A stretch of DNA of 64,000 bases, from contig NZ_JAYMYY010000007.1 in the NCBI RefSeq assembly GCF_039889165.1, forward strand, positions 1 through 64,000, read 5' to 3'. Shown one piece after another: positions 6,982-14,424 of the stretch. Made by a program: the position numbers and the translations under genes. The notes below the pieces were generated by a model. It did not search any database. It saw nothing but the letters and a program-made list of their open reading frames with translations, and was not told the DNA's origin. This DNA is from Pseudocitrobacter cyperus. GTDB lineage: Bacteria > Pseudomonadota > Gammaproteobacteria > Enterobacterales > Enterobacteriaceae. Position 1 is the first letter of the stretch. The number at the start of each line of letters is the position of its first letter.

Positions 6982-7999
6982 TACATATTTTCCTTATCCA
7001 AAAAAAATGGTCCCATACGTTACCCGCCCACTCGATAACCTTATCTTTCCCCTTACGGGCAAGCTCTTTGACGGGCTTTGGTAACGGAACAGAATCAATA
7101 ACGTCGTCAAGTATCCCGGAGAGCACGCTGGCAAAGCCGCCTTTCGCCTCCGTCTTTACGTCATCGGTTTTATACTCTTCCTTAAACTGCGAGGCTGTGC
7201 TGCTTTTAGCTCGATCAGGCAAAGCACGGATCATCGTTTCCACCAGACGAAGGATGTTGTAGCCCTCATCGGCTGAGATTGGGATTACCGGATATCGCGT
7301 AAAGCCAAAACGTTCAGTAATGTAAGATTCTTTCTTTTCGATGTTGATGCGCTGTGCTGGGGACGGCTGATGCAGGTATGTATTCCACTCACGGAAGGGC
7401 TCGATTTTATCAACCTGGTTGAGGACGAACAAAACGCGCTCACCACCACCTGCTGGGAGCAGGACATTATTGTAGAAATGCTCATCTGCAGAAAAAGCTC
7501 GATCATCGCCTTTTATCACCCAAAGGATGAGATCCAGTGAGGGAAGCAAAGTACGGTAAAGATCTTCGTACTCTTTATCCCGTAAAGCATTCTCACCGAC
7601 GCCGGGGATATCGATTATCTTCAGCGAACGTTTGCCGAAGCGGATGCGCAGCTCCTGAGCCTCCCGCGTACAGGCTTCAACGTCACTGACTGCACACACT
7701 TCGCCTTGAAATAACGCATTACACACGCTTGATTTACCTGCACCGGTCTTACCCATAACACCAATAACAGGTTCATAGTCGATAGCTTCACTGATTTTGT
7801 TAACCAGGTTTTCCCGCAGTGACTGCGGGAAAACCTCGAGAATATCCCTGATGTCAGGTATGAGTGGCGGGCTGTCAGCTTTTATCGCATTGCTATCATT
7901 AAACATATTGTTCCATATCCCTGAAATCCCCCCTTCTCTTCTGGTGATGCCATTAGCATCAGTAATCATCCGGCCTTCGCCCTTTATTGGGTCATCCAT
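6887..7999 (-). CDS. YfjP/YeeP-family GTPase
   Basis: The protein has Era/TrmE-like GTPase motifs: G1 GKTGAGKSS (about residue 82), G3 DIPGVG, G4 NQVD, and a plausible G5 ISADE. It resembles YfjP, YkfA and YeeP of CP4-type islands, proteins of about 290 residues with unknown role. Here it reads 370 residues because a T8 run (7007-7000) keeps the frame open into the next gene; one T fewer or one more would end the protein at stops at about 6997-6990 or 6983-6980, near the family's natural end. The start at 7999 follows AAGGAG. The GTPase core is intact. Confidence 0.8.
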   Translation of the reverse strand: MDDPIKGEGRMITDANGITRREGGISGIWNNMFNDSNAIKADSPPLIPDIRDILEVFPQSLRENLVNKISEAIDYEPVIGVMGKTGAGKSSVCNALFQGEVCAVSDVEACTREAQELRIRFGKRSLKIIDIPGVGENALRDKEYEDLYRTLLPSLDLILWVIKGDDRAFSADEHFYNNVLLPAGGGERVLFVLNQVDKIEPFREWNTYLHQPSPAQRINIEKKESYITERFGFTRYPVIPISADEGYNILRLVETMIRALPDRAKSSTASQFKEEYKTDDVKTEAKGGFASVLSGILDDVIDSVPLPKPVKELARKGKDKVIEWAGNVWDHFFWIRKICNETTDYSCTADSVICCSVCSCRWRLRPAMPA

Positions 8000-8037
8000 A
8001 AAGGTCTCCTTGCTTATGTTGAAATGAACGTTGCCAA

Positions 8038-8721
8038 TTACTCTTTGAAGGTGTGAATAACGTCGCTGATGAAACGAAAGTGAGGAAGAGCCGAAATAAA
8101 CTCCTCACTGGCGGTAAGTGCATCAAGTTCAGGCTTTCTGCGAAAAGAGGTGTCAAGAACAGTCACAGCGTTAACGTCTTCCATCCGAAACACCTGTAGC
8201 TTTCTCGCTCGAGTAGCCACAAGGAACCAGTTTCTGGACTGGAAGATCAGGCGGCGAGGAGCCACTCCTTCGTAACTCTTACCATTGACTAATAGCGTGA
8301 CGGCCCGGTAGTCACGGATAGCTTCGGCCAGCTCCAAAAAGTAGGTAGTCTGGGTGATTGGCGATGGCAGCCCTCCATGCCCAATAAGGCATGGAGAGCC
8401 GCCAGAACTGCTGGTAATCAGCCGGATTAGTCTGCGGTTCTGAGCCGGAATGATCCCCGAAATGCCAGAGTTAAGAATAAACGCAAAGGTATTAGGTAAG
8501 TGCTCTCGACCCGTTCGCCTCATAAGTCGATAGCAGCCACTGGAATGTTCAAGATCCAAATGGATTAGACGCTGCTGAAAATCCCGCTGTAGAGTGCGCT
8601 CTGAAACACCAAACTCATTTGCCAGCGCTTTCAACTCCAAGGATTGACCAGCCAATAATCGGCTGATAATGACCGATAATCTGACGGACAGGCGGTCATA
8701 ATGATCATGTTGTGTTTTCAT
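8038..8721 (-). CDS. WYL-domain transcriptional regulator (YfjR-like)
   Basis: The N-terminus has a winged helix-turn-helix (LKALANEFGVSERTLQRDF, about residues 30-50) and the C-terminal half resembles a WYL ligand-sensing domain (AVTLLVNGKSYEGVAPRRLIF, then RNWFLVATRARKLQVFRMEDV). WYL regulators of this layout, such as BrxR and CapW, repress phage-defence loci and bind inverted repeats. YfjR of CP4-57 is the closest genomic counterpart by context. The start at 8721 is chosen for a normal N-terminus. A 10-5-10 dyad lies about 60 bases upstream. Confidence 0.8.
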   Translation of the reverse strand: MKTQHDHYDRLSVRLSVIISRLLAGQSLELKALANEFGVSERTLQRDFQQRLIHLDLEHSSGCYRLMRRTGREHLPNTFAFILNSGISGIIPAQNRRLIRLITSSSGGSPCLIGHGGLPSPITQTTYFLELAEAIRDYRAVTLLVNGKSYEGVAPRRLIFQSRNWFLVATRARKLQVFRMEDVNAVTVLDTSFRRKPELDALTASEEFISALPHFRFISDVIHTFKE

Positions 8722-8782
8722 GGTGAGAACAGTCCTGAACACCCATAATAACCTGATATTGATATGGGAGATTATGACGTAC

Positions 8783-8807
8783 TGGTACGACACGTTATGT
8801 CGTACCA
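8783..8807. promoter_or_regulatory. 10-5-10 inverted repeat, likely WYL operator
   Basis: Perfect arms TGGTACGACA (8783-8792) and TGTCGTACCA (8798-8807) flank CGTTA. It lies upstream of the WYL regulator and may control both that gene and the divergent nuclease operon. Arm and spacer lengths fit a dimeric WYL/wHTH repressor. Confidence 0.6.
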
Positions 8808-8809
8808 AA

Positions 8810-9317
8810 GGGAGGTGGATTGAAAAAATTGCGGGGCAACTGTCATCATGTAAGCCATTGAAATTTAATTCAATTACTAGAATTTAAAGTAAAGTCATTA
8901 TCAAAAAATGACATAACCTGTCGTATTCTGTATTGTTAGAAAGAGAATATCTGTTGCTCATGAAAATGATTTAGTTCTGAAAATAGTTATGCACTAATTC
9001 ATATTTAAAAAATGTACAAAGGATCGTATTTTCAATCTCATAGATACTGCTCCATTGATTAACAATCATGTGTATTAATCAACGGGGAGCAGGTCAGCCC
9101 AATGTGGTGTAGTCAGACAGAGAAACCGGCTTCAACACCTTTTCTCGTATGGCCCAGCTGAAAGAAGAGCTCAATTTCACGCAAGTATTTGTGTATTATA
9201 ATGATAAAAATCAATAGATGTTATGTAGTTTTCACAATAAAATCATATAGAAGGGCTCATAGCGGAGCCTTCATTGCCAGAACAATTTTGCCATACTAAT
9301 AAATGGAACATTGAACA
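8810..9317. other. AT-rich 508-base leader before the nuclease operon
   Basis: No gene is supported. It holds an inverted repeat TTGATTAA/TTAATCAA (9055-9082), a TGTCGTA half-site near 8917 resembling the WYL dyad, and a small hairpin GGCTC/GAGCC near 9254-9269. Base composition drops here and stays low to about 14.4 kb, marking the left edge of the cargo module. Confidence 0.45.
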
Positions 9318-11027
9318 GTGCTACGCTTCCCAAACCCCGGTTCGACAATAGAAAACTTTGTAAGAGTATACAGTGCCGCTTTTGAACGTCTCAATGGTCA
9401 AGTCATTGATCTCGACGATCTAGTTCGTGCAGTCGTTGCAGATAATCTTGCTACTTCATCAGGATATATTGGTGACGAAGCCATTGCTCGTTCCACAAGG
9501 GCCGATCGAAGCCGCGATCAGCTTTATAATCAGCTAAAAATGTATGCTGAATTGTTTCGAACATTGGGTTGGCTTCACCCAACACAAGATAAAGCACTTA
9601 ATTATACATTTACGTTACTAGGAAAACAGATAGTAGCTGCAGGTCGTGATTTTTGGCCTCTTCTCGAAGAGTGTGTATTAGGAATAGTATACCCTACGCC
9701 AACTATTACTATTAAGGGTGATTTTGATCTTAGGCCCTTTGCTTTCATCCTTCGAGTGATGGCTGCTTGCGATGGACACCTCTCGCGAGATGAGATGATT
9801 ATTGGTCCTTTAAGCGCCGCCAGTGATCGTGGCGACGATAAACTTGATGCAGTTGTAGAATTAATTCACTCCGCTCGCGCAAGTAAAATATCAACTGAAA
9901 AATATATGGCTGCAGTGTCACAGACTCGCGCAATAAAGATAAATACATTATATAATTATACTCGCTGGCCAATAGCTATTCTTCGGGATTCAGGCTGGGT
10001 GCTCCAAGGGAGAGCAAGCTTTAAAGACGGTCGAAAATATAAGACATTTCAACTAAGTGATACAGGCCACGCTCTGGTTAAGAGACTTGAAGAAGCAATT
10101 GATTTGCGAGTTAGTGATCTTGAAAAATTTACATTTGAACAACTTAATGCACTTGCATTAGTTGCTCATTATCGGATGCTTGAGCGTGCAGGATTCGATA
10201 TTACGCCAGTTTTAGAACGTATAGAAGAAGCTGAGAAAGTAGGAAGCTCAACTATTAATATAAAAGATCAAGACTGGGATTCTCTATTATTTTCACCTTT
10301 TCAATCGATATCGTTAAAAGACATTGAAACAATATTTCCATACACCGAGCAAAAATCAAAAATTGAAAAAGATGAGCTCGTGGCGCCAATGTTGGAAACA
10401 CTTAATGGACGTGATGATCGCTCACATCTTTTCATCCCCCCCAAAATGGTGGCTATTGGAGAATCTGGCTCTGACGGTTCAGATATCACCCGTAACGAAC
10501 TGGAAATACTGCTCAAAAATTTCGAAAAGATTGAAGTTGCTGCAGCTGTATTTTCCGAGAATCATTCAAAAGACACCCAAACATCCTTCTATCCTTTAGT
10601 TACCCATCTATTTAAAATATTAGGTTTCAAAAGCGACTATTCTCGAGCAGGTGTTAATTACCAGCGATGGGATGCCTGTGTATGGGTTGGCGATTATGCA
10701 ATTCCAGTGGAGATAAAATCGCCTACAGAAGAAAAAATGCTCTCTACTAAAGCAGTTAGACAAGCATTAGAAAATAAAGTAGTTCTTCTTTCGCGTGGTG
10801 GTTTAAATACACAGCGAGAATTAACAAGTTTAGTTGTTGGATTTCGCCTACCGAATGAACGAGGAGAAATGTCAAATTTAATTGACGATGTATATAATAC
10901 CTATAATTTGAATCTTGGTGTGATTGATTTAACAACTCTCGCTCACCTTGCTTTATGTGCCATACGGGACGAAGTAACGATTCATGCCGATCAGCTAAGT
11001 CATCTAAGAGGATTTCTCGATGTCTGA
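9318..11027 (+). CDS. Putative restriction endonuclease, PD-(D/E)XK type
   Basis: This 569-residue protein has a C-terminal nuclease signature: D452 in YQRWDACV, then a beta strand with E465-I-K467 in IPVEIKSPTE, the D...ExK pattern of PD-(D/E)XK enzymes. The preceding helix (FYPLVTHLFKILGF) and following helix also fit. The N-terminal part contains helix-rich and winged-helix-like stretches that may read DNA; its general plan recalls AlwI-like type IIS endonucleases, which I cannot confirm. The start is a GTG with a weak ribosome site. Its end overlaps the next gene by 8 bases. Two methyltransferase genes lie nearby, so restriction is the likely role. Confidence 0.65.
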   Translation: MLRFPNPGSTIENFVRVYSAAFERLNGQVIDLDDLVRAVVADNLATSSGYIGDEAIARSTRADRSRDQLYNQLKMYAELFRTLGWLHPTQDKALNYTFTLLGKQIVAAGRDFWPLLEECVLGIVYPTPTITIKGDFDLRPFAFILRVMAACDGHLSRDEMIIGPLSAASDRGDDKLDAVVELIHSARASKISTEKYMAAVSQTRAIKINTLYNYTRWPIAILRDSGWVLQGRASFKDGRKYKTFQLSDTGHALVKRLEEAIDLRVSDLEKFTFEQLNALALVAHYRMLERAGFDITPVLERIEEAEKVGSSTINIKDQDWDSLLFSPFQSISLKDIETIFPYTEQKSKIEKDELVAPMLETLNGRDDRSHLFIPPKMVAIGESGSDGSDITRNELEILLKNFEKIEVAAAVFSENHSKDTQTSFYPLVTHLFKILGFKSDYSRAGVNYQRWDACVWVGDYAIPVEIKSPTEEKMLSTKAVRQALENKVVLLSRGGLNTQRELTSLVVGFRLPNERGEMSNLIDDVYNTYNLNLGVIDLTTLAHLALCAIRDEVTIHADQLSHLRGFLDV

Positions 11028-12048
11028 TTTTGTCGTTCACAAAGGTCAACGAGAACAAGGTTCATTTGTAAGACATTACGGTTCGCAAGTTACTGATGTT
11101 CACTATGAACATGGAGAAAATACTGCAGTAATGTTAGCCGATGGTCGATCAGGAGCTGGGAGCTGTTTAGGCTGTGGTAACGCCCCATGTATGGAAAAAA
11201 ATATAACTGAACTCGCTCTATTTGGTTCCCTAGATGCTTTTCCTGGAGATCCTAGCCGAGAGGTTTGCCCAACTAGAGCAATTAAATGGAACAAAGAAAA
11301 ATCTGTTGCAGTTGTCACTTCCGACGAATGTATAGGATGCGGTTTATGTATTAGTAGATGCCCATATGGCGCAATTAGCTTGGTTAATGGACTGTTTGCA
11401 AATGTCGAAATAAATGATCCTGATAAATTAACCGTTGTGGGAAAAACTATCACTGAACATCCAACAGTTATTAGAAAAGGGCATATAGCAACGTTAGATG
11501 CACCAGCTGCGGCAAATATTTTATCAAATGTGGGATCTTTGCGAGATATACAAACAACTCTGTTAGTCAGAAATCTTCTTAATGAAGTTGGGCTAAATGC
11601 GCGTACAAGACGTAGAGGAGATACTAACATGCGTATAGATGTTGTTGGTTTTTCTCGGCGTGAGAGGCCATTTGTTGCTGAGATTGAGACAAGCGTTGGA
11701 GTATTAGAATCCCCACGTGCACTTTTAGAAGATATTGCAATTCTTCACTCGAGATATGGTTATGCGATAGAGGAAATAGATCCTGTAAGTATAATCCTGG
11801 CATTTCCTAACATCCGTTCGGAATACTATCAAGTTATTCGTGATATCGAAAAAGTATTAGGGATACGTTGCCGGACATTAACGATTGGTGCACTTATCGC
11901 TATGCTCTGGAACTTTCATAAATTACAAGGATTTGATGGAGATAACTTTGCTATCAATAATGAAATTATTGACCTTACAAACTCTTTAGCAATGAACGGT
12001 AAAAAATTACCAGAGCCTTATCCAGGAGCATTTACACCTGCAAAATAG
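11020..12048 (+). CDS. Ferredoxin-like Fe-S protein fused to a nuclease-like domain
   Basis: The 342-residue protein begins with two ferredoxin-type cysteine groups: C49, C52, C57 with C83-Pro, and C104, C107, C110, C114-Pro, expected to bind two 4Fe-4S clusters. The C-terminal half (about residues 175-280) has a PD-(D/E)XK-like pattern: helix LLVRNLLNEVG, D207 in MRIDVVGF, then E221-I-E223 in FVAEIETS; the usual Lys is replaced by Glu. It is translationally coupled to the upstream nuclease (8-base overlap). It could be a second nuclease subunit, a redox- or damage-sensing partner, or a DNA-binding Fe-S factor. No characterised homolog comes to mind. Confidence 0.6.
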   Translation: MSDFVVHKGQREQGSFVRHYGSQVTDVHYEHGENTAVMLADGRSGAGSCLGCGNAPCMEKNITELALFGSLDAFPGDPSREVCPTRAIKWNKEKSVAVVTSDECIGCGLCISRCPYGAISLVNGLFANVEINDPDKLTVVGKTITEHPTVIRKGHIATLDAPAAANILSNVGSLRDIQTTLLVRNLLNEVGLNARTRRRGDTNMRIDVVGFSRRERPFVAEIETSVGVLESPRALLEDIAILHSRYGYAIEEIDPVSIILAFPNIRSEYYQVIRDIEKVLGIRCRTLTIGALIAMLWNFHKLQGFDGDNFAINNEIIDLTNSLAMNGKKLPEPYPGAFTPAK

Positions 12049-12124
12049 CAAGAATACTTTATTTTTCAATAAGATACGGTTAAATTACTATCGATATCTT
12101 TTATGGAAATTATAAATGATAAGA

Positions 12125-12172
12125 TATCCCCGTAACATAAATGTATTAACAAAATTATTTGATACGGGGATA
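12125..12172. repeat. Inverted repeat between the convergent operons
   Basis: TATCCCCGTA (12125-12134) and TACGGGGATA (12163-12172) are perfect arms with a 28-base AT-rich spacer. The long spacer argues against a simple terminator; it may be a weak structure or a protein site. Confidence 0.4.
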
Positions 12173-12208
12173 GATAAATCTTATATAACAATAAGGCAAT
12201 AAATGAAA

Positions 12209-12247
12209 AAAACTCCAGAATATTACAATATTTTATTCTGTAGTTTT
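12209..12247. terminator. Bidirectional terminator between the nuclease and methyltransferase operons
   Basis: AAAACTCCAGAAT and ATTCTGTAGTTTT pair with one mismatch around a 13-base loop, with A and T runs on either side. It overlaps the methyltransferase stop codon and can end transcription from both converging operons. Confidence 0.65.
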
Positions 12248-13057
12248 TAAATCAGAAATTACATCCTGAACTTTACACTCTGAACCAAACTCAGTATCAG
12301 CTAATCTAGATTCAGCAATAGCAATATAAGTTGCATTTAGTTCATATGCTAGAAAGTGACGTCCCGAAGCTTTAGCTGCAACACATTCAGAACCGCTACC
12401 AGCAAATGGAATTAATACCAGTTCTTCAGGATTTGAAAAATGCTGAATTATTCGATTAGATATAGAAAGCGGTTTTTGAGTTGGATGATCAACTTTTTCC
12501 GCTTTAAAACGACGTCCAGCTAAAACGGGAAAACGCCAGACATCCCCTGCTAATCGACCATCAGGATGAGGCTGCCATACCTTTCCATTCTTAATAACCT
12601 TATGTTTTAAGCGCTCAGTACTCTTATATGGTTCTCTAATGGGATGATAAGTATAATCTTTACCTTTTGAAAACCATAATAGTGGTTCGTAATGCGCTGC
12701 TAATGATTTAGTATAACCAGCAAAACCATTTTCGTAATGCCAAATAATTTGACGTCTATAGTTTAAGCCTAGCTCGTATAGATGACATTGAACCCAGCAA
12801 AGATGATGGTGGATTCCATACACAAAAATGCTTCCGCCAGGGCGTAACACTCGGTTACATTCATCAAGCCAGCATTTTGTCCATTCCAACCATTCATGCT
12901 TCTTAAGCGACTCCTTCCATTCACCAAAATCTTTATTTAGATTATAGGGAGGATCCGCAACGATTAAGTCTACACAGCTGTCCGGCAAACTCCTTATTCC
13001 ATCGATACAATCTTTATTTAGAATTGTATCGATGCTATCTGAAAAATTAATTTTCAT
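12233..13057 (-). CDS. DNA methyltransferase, DPPY type (beta-class N6-adenine)
   Basis: The 274-residue protein has motif IV DPPY (residues 35-38), the connecting LRPGGSIFVY strand, a central target-recognition region, and a C-terminal HPTQKP helix followed by motif I FAGSG (218-222). That order (IV, target region, X, I) is the beta class, which mostly methylates adenine N6. The usual Asp before PFAGSG is Ile here, a mild deviation. It starts one base after the end of the preceding methyltransferase gene, so the two are co-transcribed. It probably protects host DNA from the nearby nuclease. Confidence 0.8.
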   Translation of the reverse strand: MKINFSDSIDTILNKDCIDGIRSLPDSCVDLIVADPPYNLNKDFGEWKESLKKHEWLEWTKCWLDECNRVLRPGGSIFVYGIHHHLCWVQCHLYELGLNYRRQIIWHYENGFAGYTKSLAAHYEPLLWFSKGKDYTYHPIREPYKSTERLKHKVIKNGKVWQPHPDGRLAGDVWRFPVLAGRRFKAEKVDHPTQKPLSISNRIIQHFSNPEELVLIPFAGSGSECVAAKASGRHFLAYELNATYIAIAESRLADTEFGSECKVQDVISDLKTTE

Positions 13058-13058
13058 A

Positions 13059-14063
13059 TTATTTATGTTTCATATTTTGTAAAATTAATATGTATTGATG
13101 ATGAATATTAGGGACATATGCATATGGATATCCGTAAGGAAATACTCTTTTATGACGCTGATAAAGAACTGTCAATCCTCGTAATTCTAATTTGTACTTT
13201 TCAAGTGAATTTGCTAAGTCAGCATGAAACATAACAAATTTTGATTTATCTCTAAAGTCACTGACAACTACAGCCATATATTTTTTTGGCTTTAATGCAC
13301 GTCCACAAGCCCCAAGTATTGAAGCTAATTCCTCGAGAAATACATTATAATCGTCAATATTTCCTAAATCGCGATTGTCATCACTGTATTTAGTATCTAA
13401 ATCATGTTTTTCGCGTTCCTGCTTGGCTTTATGATCTACCTTATGGAGAATATTCCAATAAGGAGGACTAGTAATAATGAGATCCAGAGAATCGTCAGGT
13501 AGCCCTTTGATCAGCTCTCGGGCATCTCCAACACGAACATCCTGAGTTACCTCACTAGAAGAAATATCTTTTACTTCAACAAGTAAACGTTCTTGTGCTA
13601 ACTCAGCATAACGAGGATTTAATTCGAATCCAATACCATTTCTACCCTCAACAGCACAAGCTTTCAATGTAGATCCTACTCCTACAAATGGATCCAAAAT
13701 AACTTCTTTGCTTTTGGTGAAAAATCGAACTAATCGCCCAACATCTGTGAAAGAAAATGGTGCTGGATGTTGACGCTCAATCTGAGCATCGGGATGATTA
13801 GCACCTAAACCACGTTGATTCCAAACCGAAACGGTTTCAGGCAACCATTCAGTTGATGTAAGTTCATTCATTGCATTACGTGGGTCAACTGTTTTAGGTT
13901 GGGCAGGTTCATCTTTGATTACTGCTGCATTCACTTCGGTAGCTACTACAGAGGTTTTACGAGGCCGCCCACGCTTTTTAACTTGTGTAACTTGCTCAGA
14001 CAATCCGTCCGACGTAACAATATCGTCTTCGATAGCTTGATTCATAGATACATCAACCTTCAT
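13059..14063 (-). CDS. DNA methyltransferase, SPPYW type, with AT-hook-like N-terminus
   Basis: This 334-residue enzyme has motif I DPFVGVGST (about 124-132) ahead of motif IV SPPYW (199-203), an order reversed relative to its neighbour: the half that normally ends a beta-class enzyme comes first. SPPYW is typical of N4-cytosine methyltransferases. Residues 29-36 (KKRGRPRK) form an AT-hook, a minor-groove binding motif rarely seen in such enzymes. It overlaps the upstream regulator by 4 bases (ATGA). Two methyltransferases of different type suggest an asymmetric target whose strands are modified separately, as in type IIS systems. Confidence 0.8.
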   Translation of the reverse strand: MKVDVSMNQAIEDDIVTSDGLSEQVTQVKKRGRPRKTSVVATEVNAAVIKDEPAQPKTVDPRNAMNELTSTEWLPETVSVWNQRGLGANHPDAQIERQHPAPFSFTDVGRLVRFFTKSKEVILDPFVGVGSTLKACAVEGRNGIGFELNPRYAELAQERLLVEVKDISSSEVTQDVRVGDARELIKGLPDDSLDLIITSPPYWNILHKVDHKAKQEREKHDLDTKYSDDNRDLGNIDDYNVFLEELASILGACGRALKPKKYMAVVVSDFRDKSKFVMFHADLANSLEKYKLELRGLTVLYQRHKRVFPYGYPYAYVPNIHHQYILILQNMKHK

Positions 14064-14353
14064 ATTTTAGCCTCTGAAGCCGTTGGTTTATTAATTTGCT
14101 TGGCTTCACGCCAATGTTGAACAACTTGAATTATCGCGTGATCTTCAAGCATGCATAAAAGCTCAAGAACAACTCTCATTCCGACAGGCGAATTTTTCCC
14201 CCGCAAATACTCAAGATAAGTTCGCGTGGAAATCCCAAGCCTCTCTGCCATCATTGCTTGACTAATGCGTTGCCGTTCCCCTGCTTCAATTAAGTGATGT
14301 AACTCACGTAGGAGCTCATTCATCGCAGGAGAACTTTTAAGATCACTTTTCAT
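14060..14353 (-). CDS. Small HTH (Xre/C-protein-like) regulator
   Basis: The 97-residue protein contains a lambda-repressor-like helix-turn-helix (ISQAMMAERLGISTRTYLEYLRG, in parts, residues about 30-52). It is the first gene of the methyltransferase operon and overlaps the next gene by 4 bases. Small HTH proteins in restriction-modification loci often time methyltransferase and nuclease expression. Here it travels with the methyltransferases rather than the nuclease, so it more likely autoregulates modification. Target genes are inferred only. Confidence 0.75.
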   Translation of the reverse strand: MKSDLKSSPAMNELLRELHHLIEAGERQRISQAMMAERLGISTRTYLEYLRGKNSPVGMRVVLELLCMLEDHAIIQVVQHWREAKQINKPTASEAKI

Positions 14354-14364
14354 GAATTTTCATG
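14351..14364. promoter_or_regulatory. Dyad over the regulator start codon
   Basis: CATGAA and TTCATG flank TT in a perfect 6-2-6 dyad covering the start codon of the HTH gene. A repressor bound here would block its own operon. The site is short and could be chance. Confidence 0.3.
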
Positions 14365-14424
14365 TACATTAAGGATATGATTTTTCTTATTTTAGCATTC
14401 TCATTTTCTATTGTGTAGTACTTT

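Noticed and set aside
9161..9232. Short frame of about 22 codons before the nuclease gene
   Set aside because: No ribosome-binding site and no conserved features; probably chance in a leader.
12125..12172. Inverted repeat as an intrinsic terminator
   Set aside because: The 28-base loop and lack of a T run make it weak; the hairpin at 12209-12247 is the better terminator.
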